DNA of 64,000 bases from Nannocystis exedens (GTDB lineage: Bacteria > Myxococcota_A > Polyangia > Nannocystales > Nannocystaceae): assembly GCF_002343915.1 (NCBI RefSeq), contig NZ_NETK01000001.1:2366001-2430000 (forward strand), read 5' to 3'. Both the position numbers and the translations under genes were made by a program. This document shows positions 19,301-28,413 of this stretch, in pieces (within the stretch, counting starts at the first letter, position 1; each line of letters opens with the position of its first letter). The notes below the pieces were generated by a model. That model made no database searches and was not told where the DNA came from. It saw only the letters and a program-made list of their open reading frames with translations.

Positions 19301-21459
19301 TCGAGGTGGCCGACCACCTCGAACAGCGCCTCGTCGGGCACCCCCGCCGCGTGGCGATCGCGGAGCAGCCGTCCGATCCGCAGGTGCGCGGCCGTCCGCG
19401 CCGCCGGCGTCAGCAGCGAATCGGCGGCCTGCTGCACGCGGTCGTGCAAGAACCGCAGCTGCTCCTCGCTCTCCGCCCCGCCGGCCAGCGGTACCACCAA
19501 TCCCTCGCGCACCAGCTCGCCGAGCGCCGCCCCGGCGTCGGGCTCGTCGGCGATCGCCGCCAGCGTGCGCCACGCGAAGCGGTAGCCGACGCAGGCCGCC
19601 AATTGCAGCAGTCGCTGGGCGGCCGGGCCGAGCCGGCGGATCTTCCCGGTCACGAGCTCGACCACGTTGTCGGTGACGTCGCAGGCCGCGACCTCGGCGT
19701 CGTCCCACACCCAGCGGCAGCCGGCCGCGTCCCAGCGCAGCAGGCGCTCCTCGGCCAGCATCAGCAAGAACTGGCCGATGAAGAACGGGTTGCAGTGGGT
19801 CTTGTCGGCGACGATCCGCGCCAGCGCGGCCACCTGCGGCCGCGGCATCACCAGCGTGTCCGCCAGCAATTCCTCGACGTCGCCGAGCTCGAGCGGACCG
19901 AGGTGGAACTCGCCCAGCTCGACCCCGGCCGCGCGCAGCTCGGCCAGCGCGACCGGCAGCGGGTGCCCGGCGCCGACCTCGTGATCGCGGTAGGCGCCGA
20001 GGACCAGCAAGTACCCGCATTCGGCGTCGAACAGCATCTCCTGCAGCAGCCGCAGCGACGCCGGATCGATCCACTGCAAATCGTCGAAGAACAGCACCAG
20101 CGGGTGGTCGGCGGCGGCGAACGTCCGCAGCAGCGCGGTGAAGACCAGGTTGAAGCGGTTCTGCGACTCCGCCGGCCCGAGCCGCGGCACCTCCGGCTGC
20201 GGCCCGACGATCAGCTCGAGCTCGGGGATCAGGTCGGTGAGCAGCTTGCCGCTGCTGCCGAGCGCCGCCGAGAGCGCCCGCTGCCACGCCTCGAGCGCCT
20301 CGGGGCGGGCTGCCAGCAGCGTCCGGCACAGCTCGCGGAACACCTGCGCGATCGGGGCGTAGGGCACCCCGCGGTCGTATTGATCGCACTTGGCCTCGAC
20401 GAAGAACCCGCCGCCGCGGGCCACCGGCGCCGCCAATGTATGCACCAGCGCCGACTTGCCGCCGCCCGAATAGCCGCGGACCAATAGCAGCATCGCCCCG
20501 CCGTCGGCGACCTGCACGAAGGCCTCGAGCAGCGCGTCCATCTCGCGCTGGCGCCCGTACAGGCGCGGCGGGATCCGCGGCGTCGACGGCCGGTCGGCGT
20601 GGCCGAGCGCGAACGGTTCGATCGCGCCGCGGGCCGCCAGCTCCGCCGCGCAGCGCTGCAGGTCGGCCTTGAGCCCGGCCGCGCTCTGGTAGCGGTCCTC
20701 CGCGGCCTTGGCCAGCAGCTTCATCACGATGTCGGACACCACCTGCGGCACCCCGGAGAAGCGCACCGCCGGCGCCACCGGCACCCGCGCCAGCTGGCTG
20801 TGGACCAGCTCCATCGCGTCGACGACCTCGAACGGCAGCGCGCCGGTCAGCAGCTCGTAGAGCGTCACGCCCAGCGAATAGAGATCCGAGCGGGCGTCGA
20901 TCGGCCGGTTCATCCGCCCGGTCTGCTCGGGCGACATGTACGCCAGCGTGCCGGCGGTGCGCTCCACCGTCGCGGCCCGCTGCGGCTCCTCGCCGGCGGT
21001 GACGGCCAGGCTGAAGTCGATCAGCGTCACTCGGCGGGTCGCCGGGTCGTAGACGATGTTGTGCGGCTTGATGTCGCGGTGCAGCAGCGGATAGCGGTGC
21101 AGCAGGTCGAGCGTCCCCGCCACCTCGACGCCGATCGCCAGCACCGTCGCCAGGTCGAGCGCGCCGGCCTGGAACAGCACGTCGAGCGAGCGGCCGCCGC
21201 AGTCCGCGAGCACGAGCGCCAGCTCGTCCCCGATCGCCTCGAGCGCGTGGGCCTTGATCACGCCCGGGAGGTCGATCGAGCGCAGCACCGCGAACTCGTG
21301 GCGCAGCGCGCCCTGGACCGCCGGCGCCAGCGCCCCGCCCTTGCCGATCTTGAGCACCACCCGCGCCCCGTCTCGCGCGCGGATCGCCCGGTGAATGACG
21401 ACCCCTGCCCCTTCGTGCAGCTTCTCCGTCAGCGTGTACGCGGCCTGTCCTGCCATCAT
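16387..21459 (-). CDS. Giant Ser/Thr kinase - AAA ATPase - TPR - GAF - STAS protein
   Basis: A 1690-residue cytoplasmic signalling protein. A Hanks-type kinase (about 8-270) has K37, HRDIKPHN at 127-134, DFS at 148 and SPEQTGRMNR at 176-185, the signature of kinases fused to predictor-type ATPases. The AAA/STAND ATPase (about 298-650) has Walker A GYSGGGKS at 329-336 and Walker B LVLFFDDLQW at 454-463. TPR-like helices run from about 680 to 1290. A GAF domain (about 1300-1460) is followed by a coiled coil (1465-1556) and a C-terminal STAS domain (1560-1670) with VVILDITGVRQLDASAA. In relatives the last module is often a histidine kinase; here an RsbR-like STAS takes its place, suggesting a stressosome-type output. 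It is monocistronic, with cggag before ATG. Confidence 0.93.
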   Translation of the reverse strand: MMAGQAAYTLTEKLHEGAGVVIHRAIRARDGARVVLKIGKGGALAPAVQGALRHEFAVLRSIDLPGVIKAHALEAIGDELALVLADCGGRSLDVLFQAGALDLATVLAIGVEVAGTLDLLHRYPLLHRDIKPHNIVYDPATRRVTLIDFSLAVTAGEEPQRAATVERTAGTLAYMSPEQTGRMNRPIDARSDLYSLGVTLYELLTGALPFEVVDAMELVHSQLARVPVAPAVRFSGVPQVVSDIVMKLLAKAAEDRYQSAAGLKADLQRCAAELAARGAIEPFALGHADRPSTPRIPPRLYGRQREMDALLEAFVQVADGGAMLLLVRGYSGGGKSALVHTLAAPVARGGGFFVEAKCDQYDRGVPYAPIAQVFRELCRTLLAARPEALEAWQRALSAALGSSGKLLTDLIPELELIVGPQPEVPRLGPAESQNRFNLVFTALLRTFAAADHPLVLFFDDLQWIDPASLRLLQEMLFDAECGYLLVLGAYRDHEVGAGHPLPVALAELRAAGVELGEFHLGPLELGDVEELLADTLVMPRPQVAALARIVADKTHCNPFFIGQFLLMLAEERLLRWDAAGCRWVWDDAEVAACDVTDNVVELVTGKIRRLGPAAQRLLQLAACVGYRFAWRTLAAIADEPDAGAALGELVREGLVVPLAGGAESEEQLRFLHDRVQQAADSLLTPAARTAAHLRIGRLLRDRHAAGVPDEALFEVVGHLDAALAQIAGEEREALARLNLRAGRRARAAAAYHAARQYFQAGCECLPADAWSHDYALTFALRVELAESTHLCGAFAEADALFAEALAHARSRGERAQVYNLRVLLYAAMGDFEGVVAAAAAALAMYDVVLPADGPALQAAIAAGFAAAQANLGERQIAALLDAPPVRDPDVATVMQLLASMSGPVFVGKPSLFPWVVLHMVNLSLRHGEVAGSDYAYSVYGLMLAGVAGELGKAYEFGELGVKLNERTGDVHTRCMVHFLFGTSIVFYRQPYAAGEGYRDSARRGALEVGNFAYVSFYCLQSAAQALLADADIRGAAARFDDLTGLLRKTRDAASTAVVEFMRRIAVNLTGAAPTIALSGDGFDEDAFVGHMPQGGLVPWLYAIGKLRLAYLYGDYAEAQAFAARARALQASGAGMGHNYATEQSLYAGLTAAAQFDEADATERPALAQELAESRATLQGWSTSNPAQFLPIQLLLDAEAARLAGRDAEAAGGYEQAIAEAQARGFTLHAALTSECAGRWYLRRGRRSLATAYLQDAQAGFMRWGATAKANQLSAAYDELFAPAPTRAPHASGRTTTTTRVLNGSSLDVEGLLRAAQAVAGELVLDRLLDRLMRIVMLRAGAQRGFLLVPQDESWAIAAEMRTAPDEVHVGHERPMTEDAALATSVVRFVGRSREGLVLADASAEPRFSRDPYVARHQPKSVLCLPLLHQGRLSGVLYVENNAARDAFVAERVELLQLLSAQAAAAIENARLYASVQQAHEQLTRANERLELQVEARTRDLQAAIDQLQAVNADLARQGEALREAHAQTQREIGERERAERERAAAQAEILRVQEERLADMAAPLLPITETIVVMPLIGLMDEARASQVLATALEGSVRTRAQVVILDITGVRQLDASAAAILVRAAAALRLVGAQAILTGVRAETAQLLVRDQAPLDGLITLGTLQSGMAHALAQTRSGTRTRRDDAPSR

Positions 21460-22174
21460 TGTGCTCCGTACCGTCTGCGGACAATCACCGCGGCCGGGCA
21501 GGCCGGCGATCAGCGTCCTCCTACGAACAGGGTACGATCCAACTCACGAGCGGGTAAAGCCTCCGCGTCGGCGCACGCGGAGCGGTTGCATGTAGGCACA
21601 TGCGAGCGATCCGCAACCAATGCACACCGTGACCCGCGCGCACGGCGCAACCCGAGAACGCGCGCGAAATCGCGTTTCGGGCCGTTCGAGCCGCACCGGT
21701 GATTCCGACCCCGACCTCGCCCGGCGCCCGCTGCCCACAATCCAATCACCACAGCCCGACCGGACCGGCGCCGTCGACCTCCGACGCCCTCGCGAGGCCC
21801 GCCCTCGCGGACCTCGCCCCTCCGAGCCGGCGAGGCCGATCGAGCCGCCAATCACTCGCGCCCGCGCCGTCGATTCACCGATCGTCCGTCCGGCAGGATC
21901 GGCCCGGAAGAGCTCCGCCGCGAGCGCCCTGCCTGCGAACGGGTCGGCGTCCTCGACTGCGGCGATTCGGCGCGCCTCTGGCGTGCTCGGCCGGGCTCGC
22001 CCGCCTCCCCGTCGCGGCGGCGGACCGCGGACTCGATCGGTCCGCCGCAATCGTCGGTTCGCAGGCGTGGATCGCTCGAACGACGCGGTCACCACAACGA
22101 CGCACGCTCTCGCGCGCGGATATTCAGCCTGGCTTGATCCGCGCCAGACCACGGTCGCGCGCTACAAACCCGGC
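21460..22174. other. Intergenic, 715 bases, no gene recognised
   Basis: It separates the giant kinase from the Fis-type mini-gene and should hold both promoters. Several open frames exist on both strands, but their translations are Arg/Pro-rich and look like GC shadows. No repeat or hairpin stands out. Confidence 0.5.
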
Positions 22175-22393
22175 ATGCCTCAGTTCATCCTTGAAGATTT
22201 CAACCTCGAAAACGCCGAGCGGCGCCTCTGCATCGAAGCGCTCGAGCGGGCCGGCAACATCGTCGGCGCCGCCAAACTCCTCGGTATCACCCGTCACGCC
22301 ATGAAGCGCCGCATCATCAAGCTGCGGCTCAACTGGACCCGAGGCGCCGCCCCGCCGCGAACTCCGTCGTCGGGGTCGACCGGACCCTCGTGA
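22175..22393 (+). CDS. Fis-type helix-turn-helix mini-protein
   Basis: A 72-residue protein. Residues 12-50 match the Fis/NtrC C-terminal DNA-binding fold: AERRLCIEALERAGNIVGAAKLLGI followed by TRHAMKRRIIKL. Normally this module ends a sigma-54 activator or is the nucleoid protein Fis; here it stands alone without an AAA domain and with a short disordered tail. It may compete for or assist at enhancer sites. The start was chosen where conserved sequence begins; the frame is open far upstream but that part is not conserved-looking. No Shine-Dalgarno is seen. Confidence 0.8.
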   Translation: MPQFILEDFNLENAERRLCIEALERAGNIVGAAKLLGITRHAMKRRIIKLRLNWTRGAAPPRTPSSGSTGPS

Positions 22394-22399
22394 GCTCGA

Positions 22400-23150
22400 C
22401 GCGGCCGAATGCGCGCACGCGTGGTCGCGCGCGTCGTTCGTCCGCGTCGGTGCCGGAGCGCGAGGTCGCGCGCGCACTCGCAGCGCGCACGCCGACGACC
22501 TCGCCGGAGCGGCGCTGGCCCTGCGCGCGCTGGACGAACCGGACCCGCGCGAATCCGCGGTTCGCGTCGCGGTCGCGGGCCGAATGGCCCAGGTCGATCT
22601 CGACGAGCTCGAAGCGCCAGTGCGGCGATCGGCGTCGGGGCTGGATCGCGGTCGATCTCGGCGGGCGCCGGAAAGTCGTTGTGATGACATGCCCCCAAGG
22701 ACAGGCCAGCGGCCGAGCGAACAGCTCCTGCCCGTCGTCGCGGTCGAGGGCCAACGCGGCGTGTCGCCGCTCGACGCGGACGCAACTGCGGGCGCCGGCG
22801 GGGAGGTCGAACTCGGCCGCCGCGGCCGACGACGGCGCGAACTCGATCGGCGCGCCGAAGCTCGGCGTCGGCGGTGTGTTGCAGTCCTCGCTGCCCCCAT
22901 GAAGCGGCCGCCCGCGGTGGAATGAGCTCGTGTCGATGTGCCCGCCGCCCGCTTCGAAGCGCGGCGTCGCCTCGCCCGGCTCGCACTCGCCGGCCGCGTC
23001 GCGTCGTCGATCACGTGGACCGGCAGCGTCACGCGGTCCTGCACCTCGCGGAATGCGGGGAGTCGCCCGCGGCCAATCGCACGACCGCTCGCGCCGGTCG
23101 GCGATGCCGACGAGACCCTCTCGTCGCACGTTGACTCCAGCGTACACTTC
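22400..23150 (-). pseudogene. Possible decayed hypothetical gene with a frameshift
   Basis: On the minus strand one frame reads as plausible protein upstream (RLPAFREVQDRVTLPVHVID near 23060-22990) and the next frame continues (GGGHIDTSSFHRGRPL, FELVEIDLGHSARDRDANRG) down to about 22500. The switch near 23000 suggests a one-base indel. A palindrome copy lies inside at 22687-22706. GC3 is high throughout. I do not recognise the family, and a GC-shadow explanation remains possible. The rest of the 22394-23323 gap holds nothing else I can name. Confidence 0.3.
22687..22706. repeat. 14-bp-period palindrome inside a decayed gene
   Basis: ACATGC at 22687 and ACAGGC at 22701, with cccccaag between. 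It interrupts the suspected minus-strand pseudogene. Confidence 0.7.
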
Positions 23151-23323
23151 CGCGAGGCGCGGTGAGTTAGCGCTCGCAGGCAGACGACTTCTCCGCCGGA
23201 GCGGGCCGCCGGCTGGCATATTCTCGCCGCCGGGGTGCGAGGCCCCGGTCGCCATTGCGAGGCTCGACAGACCGGTCGACGGCAGCGTTCTCGCCGTCGA
23301 CCCATGACGAGGATTGTTTATCG

Positions 23324-24946
23324 ATGTTGACATTATTGCGAAGCCTGGCGGGGGCCGCCGCGACGTCGCTCGTCGTCGGCGCCTGCTTCAATCCCAGCGG
23401 ACAGACCACCGACGCGACGGCCGACCCCACCGCGCCGACCGACTCGACCGCCGCGACCGGCCCCGCGAGCGCGACGGACAGCGACCCGACGGCCGCGCCG
23501 GCCACCGCGACGAGCGAGCCGACCACCACGACGACCGACCCCACCACCCAGACCACGGCCGTCGACACCGGCGACGGCCCGTGCCCGGCCTGCCAGGCGC
23601 CGACGCCCTATTGCGCCGGGGGCGGCTGCGTCGGCTGCCAGGACCTCGCCGCGCACGGCCTCGCCTGCGCCGACCTCGACCCCGCCAAGCCGCACTGCGA
23701 CGCCGGCGGCGAGTGTGTCGCCTGCGCCGTCGACGACCACTGCGGCGTCCCGCTGCACTGCGACCCCGAGCAAAACACCTGCGTCACCTGCGTCGAGGAC
23801 GCGCACTGCGGCGACACCTTGACCTGCGCCGACGGTCAGTGCGTCGGCTGCACCGTCGACACCCAGTGCCCCGCGATCCAGCCGATCTGCGATCCGCGCA
23901 CCCAGACCTGCCGCGGGTGCCGGGACCACGGCGAGTGCCCCGACACCGCCTGCGAGCTCGACGTGGGCGCCTGCTTCCCGCAGCTCGCGACCGGCCGCTG
24001 GTACGTCGATCCCGGGGTCCCGTGCGCCGAGGGAGACAAGTGCGTCCTCGGCAACGAGTGCTGCTCCGTCGAACAGGCGGTAGAGCGCGCCGTCGCCGAC
24101 CCGAAGCCGTTCCAGATCGTCTACATCAAGCCCGGCGTGCAGGCCCGGCCGGTCCACGTCGCGGTCTCCGGCAAGCGCATCGCCCTGCTCGGCGAGCCCG
24201 GCGTGGTGTTCACCGTCCCGACCGCCGACGCCGTGTTCCGCGTCGCCGACGACGTCAACCTCCAGCCGATCGACAGCAAGCTGTACGTCTCGCGGCTGTA
24301 CGTCACCAAGGGCATGCCCCCCAGCGTCGCCAGCTGCGGCGACGGCGGCCAGGTCTGGCTCGACGAGGTCAACGTCTTCGACGTCCCCGGCGCCGCCCTG
24401 CACGCCGTCCGTTGCCAGCTCACCGTCCGGCGCTCGAGCTTCCGGCTCGTCAACGCCGGCGCCACCTCCGACATCGGCGGGATCGTCGGCGCCGAGAACA
24501 GCATCTTCGGCGACACCCTCACCGGCGCCCCGCTGCAGTCGCTCGGCGGCGGCAAGCTCCGCCTCCTCTACACCACCGTCGTCGACAAGGGCGCCAGCGG
24601 CAAGGGCGTGCTGAACTGCCTCGACCCCGCGTCGGTGACGATCCGCAACTCGATCCTCGCCGGCGTCGGCGGCGAGATCCAGTGCCCCGACGTCGAGCTG
24701 ACGATCGCCGACACCGTCACCACCGCGGCCGGCCTCGACGGCCCGAACATCACCACGATCGGCGTCGACAGCCTCGCGTCCATCTTCGCCGACTACGCCG
24801 GCGGCAGCTACCACCTCGGGCCCGGCGCCGCCCTGCTCGACCACTCCGCCGTGTGGCAGATCGGCGACCCGACGGTCGACATCGACGGCGAGCCGCGCAC
24901 CGCGGTCGAGGGCGCCCCCGACTTCGCCGGCGCCGATCGCCCCTGA
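23324..24946 (+). CDS. Cys-rich lipoprotein with parallel beta-helix-like domain
   Basis: A 540-residue protein. The lipoprotein signal is MLTLLRSLAGAAATSLVVGAC (Cys 21). A Thr/Ala/Asp-rich linker (about 28-85) is followed by repeated Cys modules (about 88-225) of the form CxxCxxDxxC, such as CVDDAHCG-like units. The C-terminal half (about 240-520) has short hydrophobic strand repeats with NSI and ADTVT turns, as in right-handed beta-helix surface proteins. It is probably exposed on the cell surface; its ligand is unknown. ATG 23324 was chosen for the signal peptide, with gagga about 10 bases upstream. A four-unit palindrome follows the stop. Confidence 0.87.
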   Translation: MLTLLRSLAGAAATSLVVGACFNPSGQTTDATADPTAPTDSTAATGPASATDSDPTAAPATATSEPTTTTTDPTTQTTAVDTGDGPCPACQAPTPYCAGGGCVGCQDLAAHGLACADLDPAKPHCDAGGECVACAVDDHCGVPLHCDPEQNTCVTCVEDAHCGDTLTCADGQCVGCTVDTQCPAIQPICDPRTQTCRGCRDHGECPDTACELDVGACFPQLATGRWYVDPGVPCAEGDKCVLGNECCSVEQAVERAVADPKPFQIVYIKPGVQARPVHVAVSGKRIALLGEPGVVFTVPTADAVFRVADDVNLQPIDSKLYVSRLYVTKGMPPSVASCGDGGQVWLDEVNVFDVPGAALHAVRCQLTVRRSSFRLVNAGATSDIGGIVGAENSIFGDTLTGAPLQSLGGGKLRLLYTTVVDKGASGKGVLNCLDPASVTIRNSILAGVGGEIQCPDVELTIADTVTTAAGLDGPNITTIGVDSLASIFADYAGGSYHLGPGAALLDHSAVWQIGDPTVDIDGEPRTAVEGAPDFAGADRP

Positions 24947-24964
24947 GGCCGCATGGTCCACCGG

Positions 24965-25012
24965 GCATGCCCGAACGGGCATGCTCGCGAGGACATGTTG
25001 ACGAAGACATGT
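24965..25012. repeat. 14-bp-period palindrome, longest array (4 half-sites)
   Basis: GCATGC at 24965 and 24979, then ACATGT at 24993 and 25007, exactly 14 bases apart, starting 19 bases after the lipoprotein stop. The first pair and last pair are each more alike than across, as if two dimers joined in register. Confidence 0.9.
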
Positions 25013-25145
25013 CCTCCCGGCCGCGCGCCGTCTCTCCGGGCGCGCGCCCCTCGGTTCGCGCCCGCCGCCGGCGACGCCCCGCGCCCGGGGCCGCCTGCCG
25101 CTTCCCGATTGACAGACGGACCGATCACCCGCACAGCATGGGCCC

Positions 25146-25616
25146 ATGCCCGAAGCTCGCCCGCCGCTGCCACCGTTCACCGAGGAGACCGCCCGCCAGA
25201 AGGTCCGCGCGGCCGAGGACGCGTGGAACACCCGCGACCCCGACCGCGTCGTGCTGGCCTACTCCGAGGACACCCGCTGGCGCAACCGCGCCGAGTTCCC
25301 GGTCGGCCGCGAGGAGGTGCGCCGGTTCCTCCAGCGCAAGTGGGCCCGGGAGCTCGACTACCGCCTGATCAAGGAGCTGTGGACCTTTGGCGGGGCCCGC
25401 ATCGCCGTGCGCTTCGCCTACGAATGGCACGACGACTCCGCGCAATGGTTCCGCAGCTACGGCAACGAGAACTGGGAGTTCGACGCGAACGGGCTGATGG
25501 TGCGCCGCTACGCCAGCATCAACGACCTGCCGATCGCCCCCGCCGACCGCAAGTATCACTGGCCGCTCGGACGCCGGCCCGACGACCACCCGGGCCTGAG
25601 CGAGCTCGGGTTGTGA
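25146..25616 (+). CDS. DUF1348 / NTF2-like (SnoaL superfamily) protein
   Basis: A 156-residue protein that closely follows the DUF1348 pattern: [36 protein letters not shown], then [30 protein letters not shown] and [13 protein letters not shown]. The cone-shaped NTF2 fold binds small hydrophobic molecules or acts as a simple isomerase; members of this family lack a proven reaction. It is cytoplasmic and monocistronic. The start at 25146 matches the family N-terminus. A palindrome begins 11 bases after the stop. Confidence 0.92.
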   Translation: MPEARPPLPPFTEETARQKVRAAEDAWNTRDPDRVVLAYSEDTRWRNRAEFPVGREEVRRFLQRKWARELDYRLIKELWTFGGARIAVRFAYEWHDDSAQWFRSYGNENWEFDANGLMVRRYASINDLPIAPADRKYHWPLGRRPDDHPGLSELGL

Positions 25617-25626
25617 CCTCGCGGCA

Positions 25627-25646
25627 ATCTGTCCCTCGGGACATCT
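25627..25646. repeat. 14-bp-period palindrome (2 half-sites)
   Basis: ATCTGT at 25627 and ACATCT at 25641 with ccctcggg between form a stable hairpin stem (gtccc-tc-gggac). It follows the DUF1348 stop by 10 bases and is a good candidate terminator. Confidence 0.8.
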
Positions 25647-25914
25647 CGTGATTCGCCGCGCGTACGGCCGGCTCAGCGGTCCGATGGTCTGCAGCCGCGA
25701 GCGGGCGGCCGTCGCGCGCGAACGCGGAGGGAACCCCGCTTGAGCCGGTCTTGATCCGGCGCGAGCGACGGGGCCGTCGGGCGGCCCCCGCGCGTGCGCG
25801 TGCGACCGGGGGCGGACGGCGATACACCCGACGTCGAGCGCCGAGGGCGGCGAGATTTACCGTTATTTTAGGGTGCGAGTCCGGCCGGGCGCTCGGTATT
25901 GTTGGGGTGGTCTC

Positions 25915-28407
25915 GTGTCCACGCTCCGCGCGACAGAACCGTCCTGCTCCGTGTTCACGGAGCTCGAACGCGTCTCCCCGTTCCTGTTCTCCCTGCTCGA
26001 GAACAGCCCGGATTATGTGACGATGATCTCGCCCGAGGGGATCATTCGCTTCATCAACCGCACGCACCCGCGGTACGCGATGATCGGCTTGATCGGGCGC
26101 AGCGTGTTCTCGTACCTCGCGCCGGAGTCGCAGGAGGTGGCCCGCGCCTGTTTTCGCCGGGTCGTCGAGACCGGCGAGCCCGGCTTCTTCGAGGCGCTGG
26201 CCCGCGTCACGCCGGGCGAGCCGAGGCGCTACGCGACCCGCGTCGGGCCGGTGCAGCGCAACGGGCGGGTCGTCGCCCTCACGCTCATCGCCAGCGACGT
26301 CACCGAGCGGGTGGCGATGGAGCAGCGGCTGCGCGAGCAGCGGGACACCCTCGAGTTCGCCGCCGCCGCCACCGGCCTCGGGCTGTGGCACCTCGACGTG
26401 CGCACGCGCGAGCTCGTGTGGGACGACGAGATGATCCGGATCCACGGCCGCGGCCTCGCGCCCACCGACTACACCGGGGTGCTCGAGTGCATCCACCCCG
26501 ACGACCGCGCGCGCGTCGACGCCAACGTCCATGGCAGCCTGACCAGCGGCACCTTCCAGGACATCGAGTACCGCGTCGTGCGGCCCGACGGCGGCCTCGT
26601 GTGGGTCCTCGCCCGCGGCAAGGCGCTGCGCGACGAGGACGGCCGGGTCACGCGGCTGCTCGGCGGCGTGCTCGACATCAGCGAGCGCAAGCGCAACGAG
26701 GAGGCCCTACGGGTCAGCGAGGAGCGCTACCGGACCTCGATCGCCGCGCTCGAGGAGGGCATCGTCCTGCAGAGCCGCGACGGCACGATCCACACCTGCA
26801 ACGCCAGCGCCGAGCGCCTGCTCGGGCTGACGAAGGACCAGATGCTGGGCCGGACCTCCCTCGATCCGCGCTGGCGCACGATCCACGAGGACGGCTCGCC
26901 GTTCCCGGGCGACACCCACCCCTCGAGCACCACCCTCGCCTCGGGCGAGCCGCAGTCGGGGGTGATCATGGGCGTCCACAAGCCCGACGGCCAGCTCACC
27001 TGGATCTCCGTCAACTCGCGGCCGCTCTACCTCGCCGGTCCGCAGCAGCCCAGCGCCGTCGTCACCTCGTTCTTCGACATCACCGCGCGCAAGCACGCCG
27101 AGGCGGAGAACGAGCGGCTGCTGCGGGTCGAGCGCGCGGCTCGCCGGCGCGCCGTCCTGCTGTCCGAGACGAGCAAGCTCCTCGCCGCCTCGCTCGACGT
27201 CATCGCCTCGCTCGACGAGGTCGTCCGCCACTTCGTGCCGGAGGCCGCCGACCTGGCCGTCGTCGAGCTGCTCGACGAGCACGGCAAGTTCGGCCCGGCG
27301 CACCCCGTCGCCATCGCCGGCGACGACGCCGAGCTCGAGGCGCGCTACCACGAGCTGTCGCGCCGGCTGGGCGAGGGCCACGGCGAGCTGCTCGGGCTCG
27401 TGCGCCACGGCGAGGTCCGGTTCACCGTGGTGGAGATCGACGGCGAGACGCCGGTGCTGCCGGGCGTGCCGAAAGGCGAGCGCCTGGCCGAGCGGCTGCG
27501 CTACCGCTCGACCGTGCTGGTGCCGCTGACGGCCCGCACGGAGCGGCTCGGCGTCCTCCTCCTCGGCGCGCGCACGCGGGCCTTCGACGCCGACGACCTC
27601 GCCCTGGCCGAGGAGCTGGGGCTGCGGATCGCCCAGGCCCTCGACGTCGCGCGGCTCTACGGCGAGATGCAGATCGCGCTGCACAAGCGCGACGAGTTCA
27701 TCGCCGTCGCCTCGCACGAGCTGCGCACCCCGCTGACCCCGCTGATGCTGCAGCTCGGGCGGCTCGAGCAGCTGTGCCGGGGCCGCAGCGAGCTGGCGAC
27801 CAGCGTCGCCGCGCCGAAGATCCACCGGGTCGTGCGCCAGACCGAGCGGTTGCACCGGCTGATCGAGGAGCTGCTCGACGTCTCGCAGATCACCAGCGGG
27901 CGCTTCAGCCTCGAGCCCGAGGCCCTCGACCTGGTGGCGCTGGTGCGCGAGACCATCGACGGCTTCGCCGAACGGCTCGAGCGGGCCGGCTGCGCGCTCC
28001 GGCTCGAGATGCCGGCGCGGGTCGAGGGGCGCTGGGATCGCGCCCGCCTCGAGCAGATCGTCAGCAACCTGCTGGCCAACGCGATGAAGTACGGCGCCGG
28101 CAAGCCGATCGACATCGGCCTCACGGCCAAGCCCGACAGCGTCCTCCTGTCGGTGCGCGACCGCGGGATCGGCATCTCGCCCAAGGATCAGGCCCGCGTG
28201 TTCCAGCGCTTCGAGCGCGCGGTGTCCGAGCGCCACTACGGCGGCTTCGGCCTCGGCCTGTGGGTCACCCGCCACGTCGCCGAGGCCATGGGCGGCTCCG
28301 TCAGCGTCGAGAGCGCCCCCGACGTCGGCTCGACCTTCCGCGTCAACCTGCCGCGCCAGGCCCCGACCGCCGCCGTCGCCCAGCCGGTCGCGCCGCCCCC
28401 GCCGTGA
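25915..28407 (+). CDS. Multi-PAS/GAF sensor histidine kinase
   Basis: An 830-residue soluble kinase starting at GTG 25915; the frame is open 14 codons further up but that part is not conserved. Three PAS domains (about 15-125, 135-260 and 272-400) are each followed by PAC sequences such as VTLIASDVTERV and GVLDISERKR. A GAF-like domain spans about 425-590. HisKA has its phospho-His in VASHELRTPLTPL near 601. HATPase_c has N-box NLLANAMKYG, G1 RDRGIGIS and G2 GGFGLGLW. No membrane helix or receiver domain is present and no response regulator is adjacent, so it is an orphan kinase sensing a cytoplasmic or diffusible cue. Three palindromes follow. Confidence 0.94.
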   Translation: MSTLRATEPSCSVFTELERVSPFLFSLLENSPDYVTMISPEGIIRFINRTHPRYAMIGLIGRSVFSYLAPESQEVARACFRRVVETGEPGFFEALARVTPGEPRRYATRVGPVQRNGRVVALTLIASDVTERVAMEQRLREQRDTLEFAAAATGLGLWHLDVRTRELVWDDEMIRIHGRGLAPTDYTGVLECIHPDDRARVDANVHGSLTSGTFQDIEYRVVRPDGGLVWVLARGKALRDEDGRVTRLLGGVLDISERKRNEEALRVSEERYRTSIAALEEGIVLQSRDGTIHTCNASAERLLGLTKDQMLGRTSLDPRWRTIHEDGSPFPGDTHPSSTTLASGEPQSGVIMGVHKPDGQLTWISVNSRPLYLAGPQQPSAVVTSFFDITARKHAEAENERLLRVERAARRRAVLLSETSKLLAASLDVIASLDEVVRHFVPEAADLAVVELLDEHGKFGPAHPVAIAGDDAELEARYHELSRRLGEGHGELLGLVRHGEVRFTVVEIDGETPVLPGVPKGERLAERLRYRSTVLVPLTARTERLGVLLLGARTRAFDADDLALAEELGLRIAQALDVARLYGEMQIALHKRDEFIAVASHELRTPLTPLMLQLGRLEQLCRGRSELATSVAAPKIHRVVRQTERLHRLIEELLDVSQITSGRFSLEPEALDLVALVRETIDGFAERLERAGCALRLEMPARVEGRWDRARLEQIVSNLLANAMKYGAGKPIDIGLTAKPDSVLLSVRDRGIGISPKDQARVFQRFERAVSERHYGGFGLGLWVTRHVAEAMGGSVSVESAPDVGSTFRVNLPRQAPTAAVAQPVAPPPP

Positions 28408-28413
28408 ATCATC

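Noticed and set aside
21544..22152. A 202-residue minus-strand frame before the Fis-type gene
   Set aside because: Arg/Gly/Pro-rich with no conserved motif or start signal; considered a composition shadow.
24965..25012. Regular short repeats as a CRISPR array
   Set aside because: The unit is 14 bases with no unique spacers and no cas gene nearby; the repeats are palindromic half-sites.
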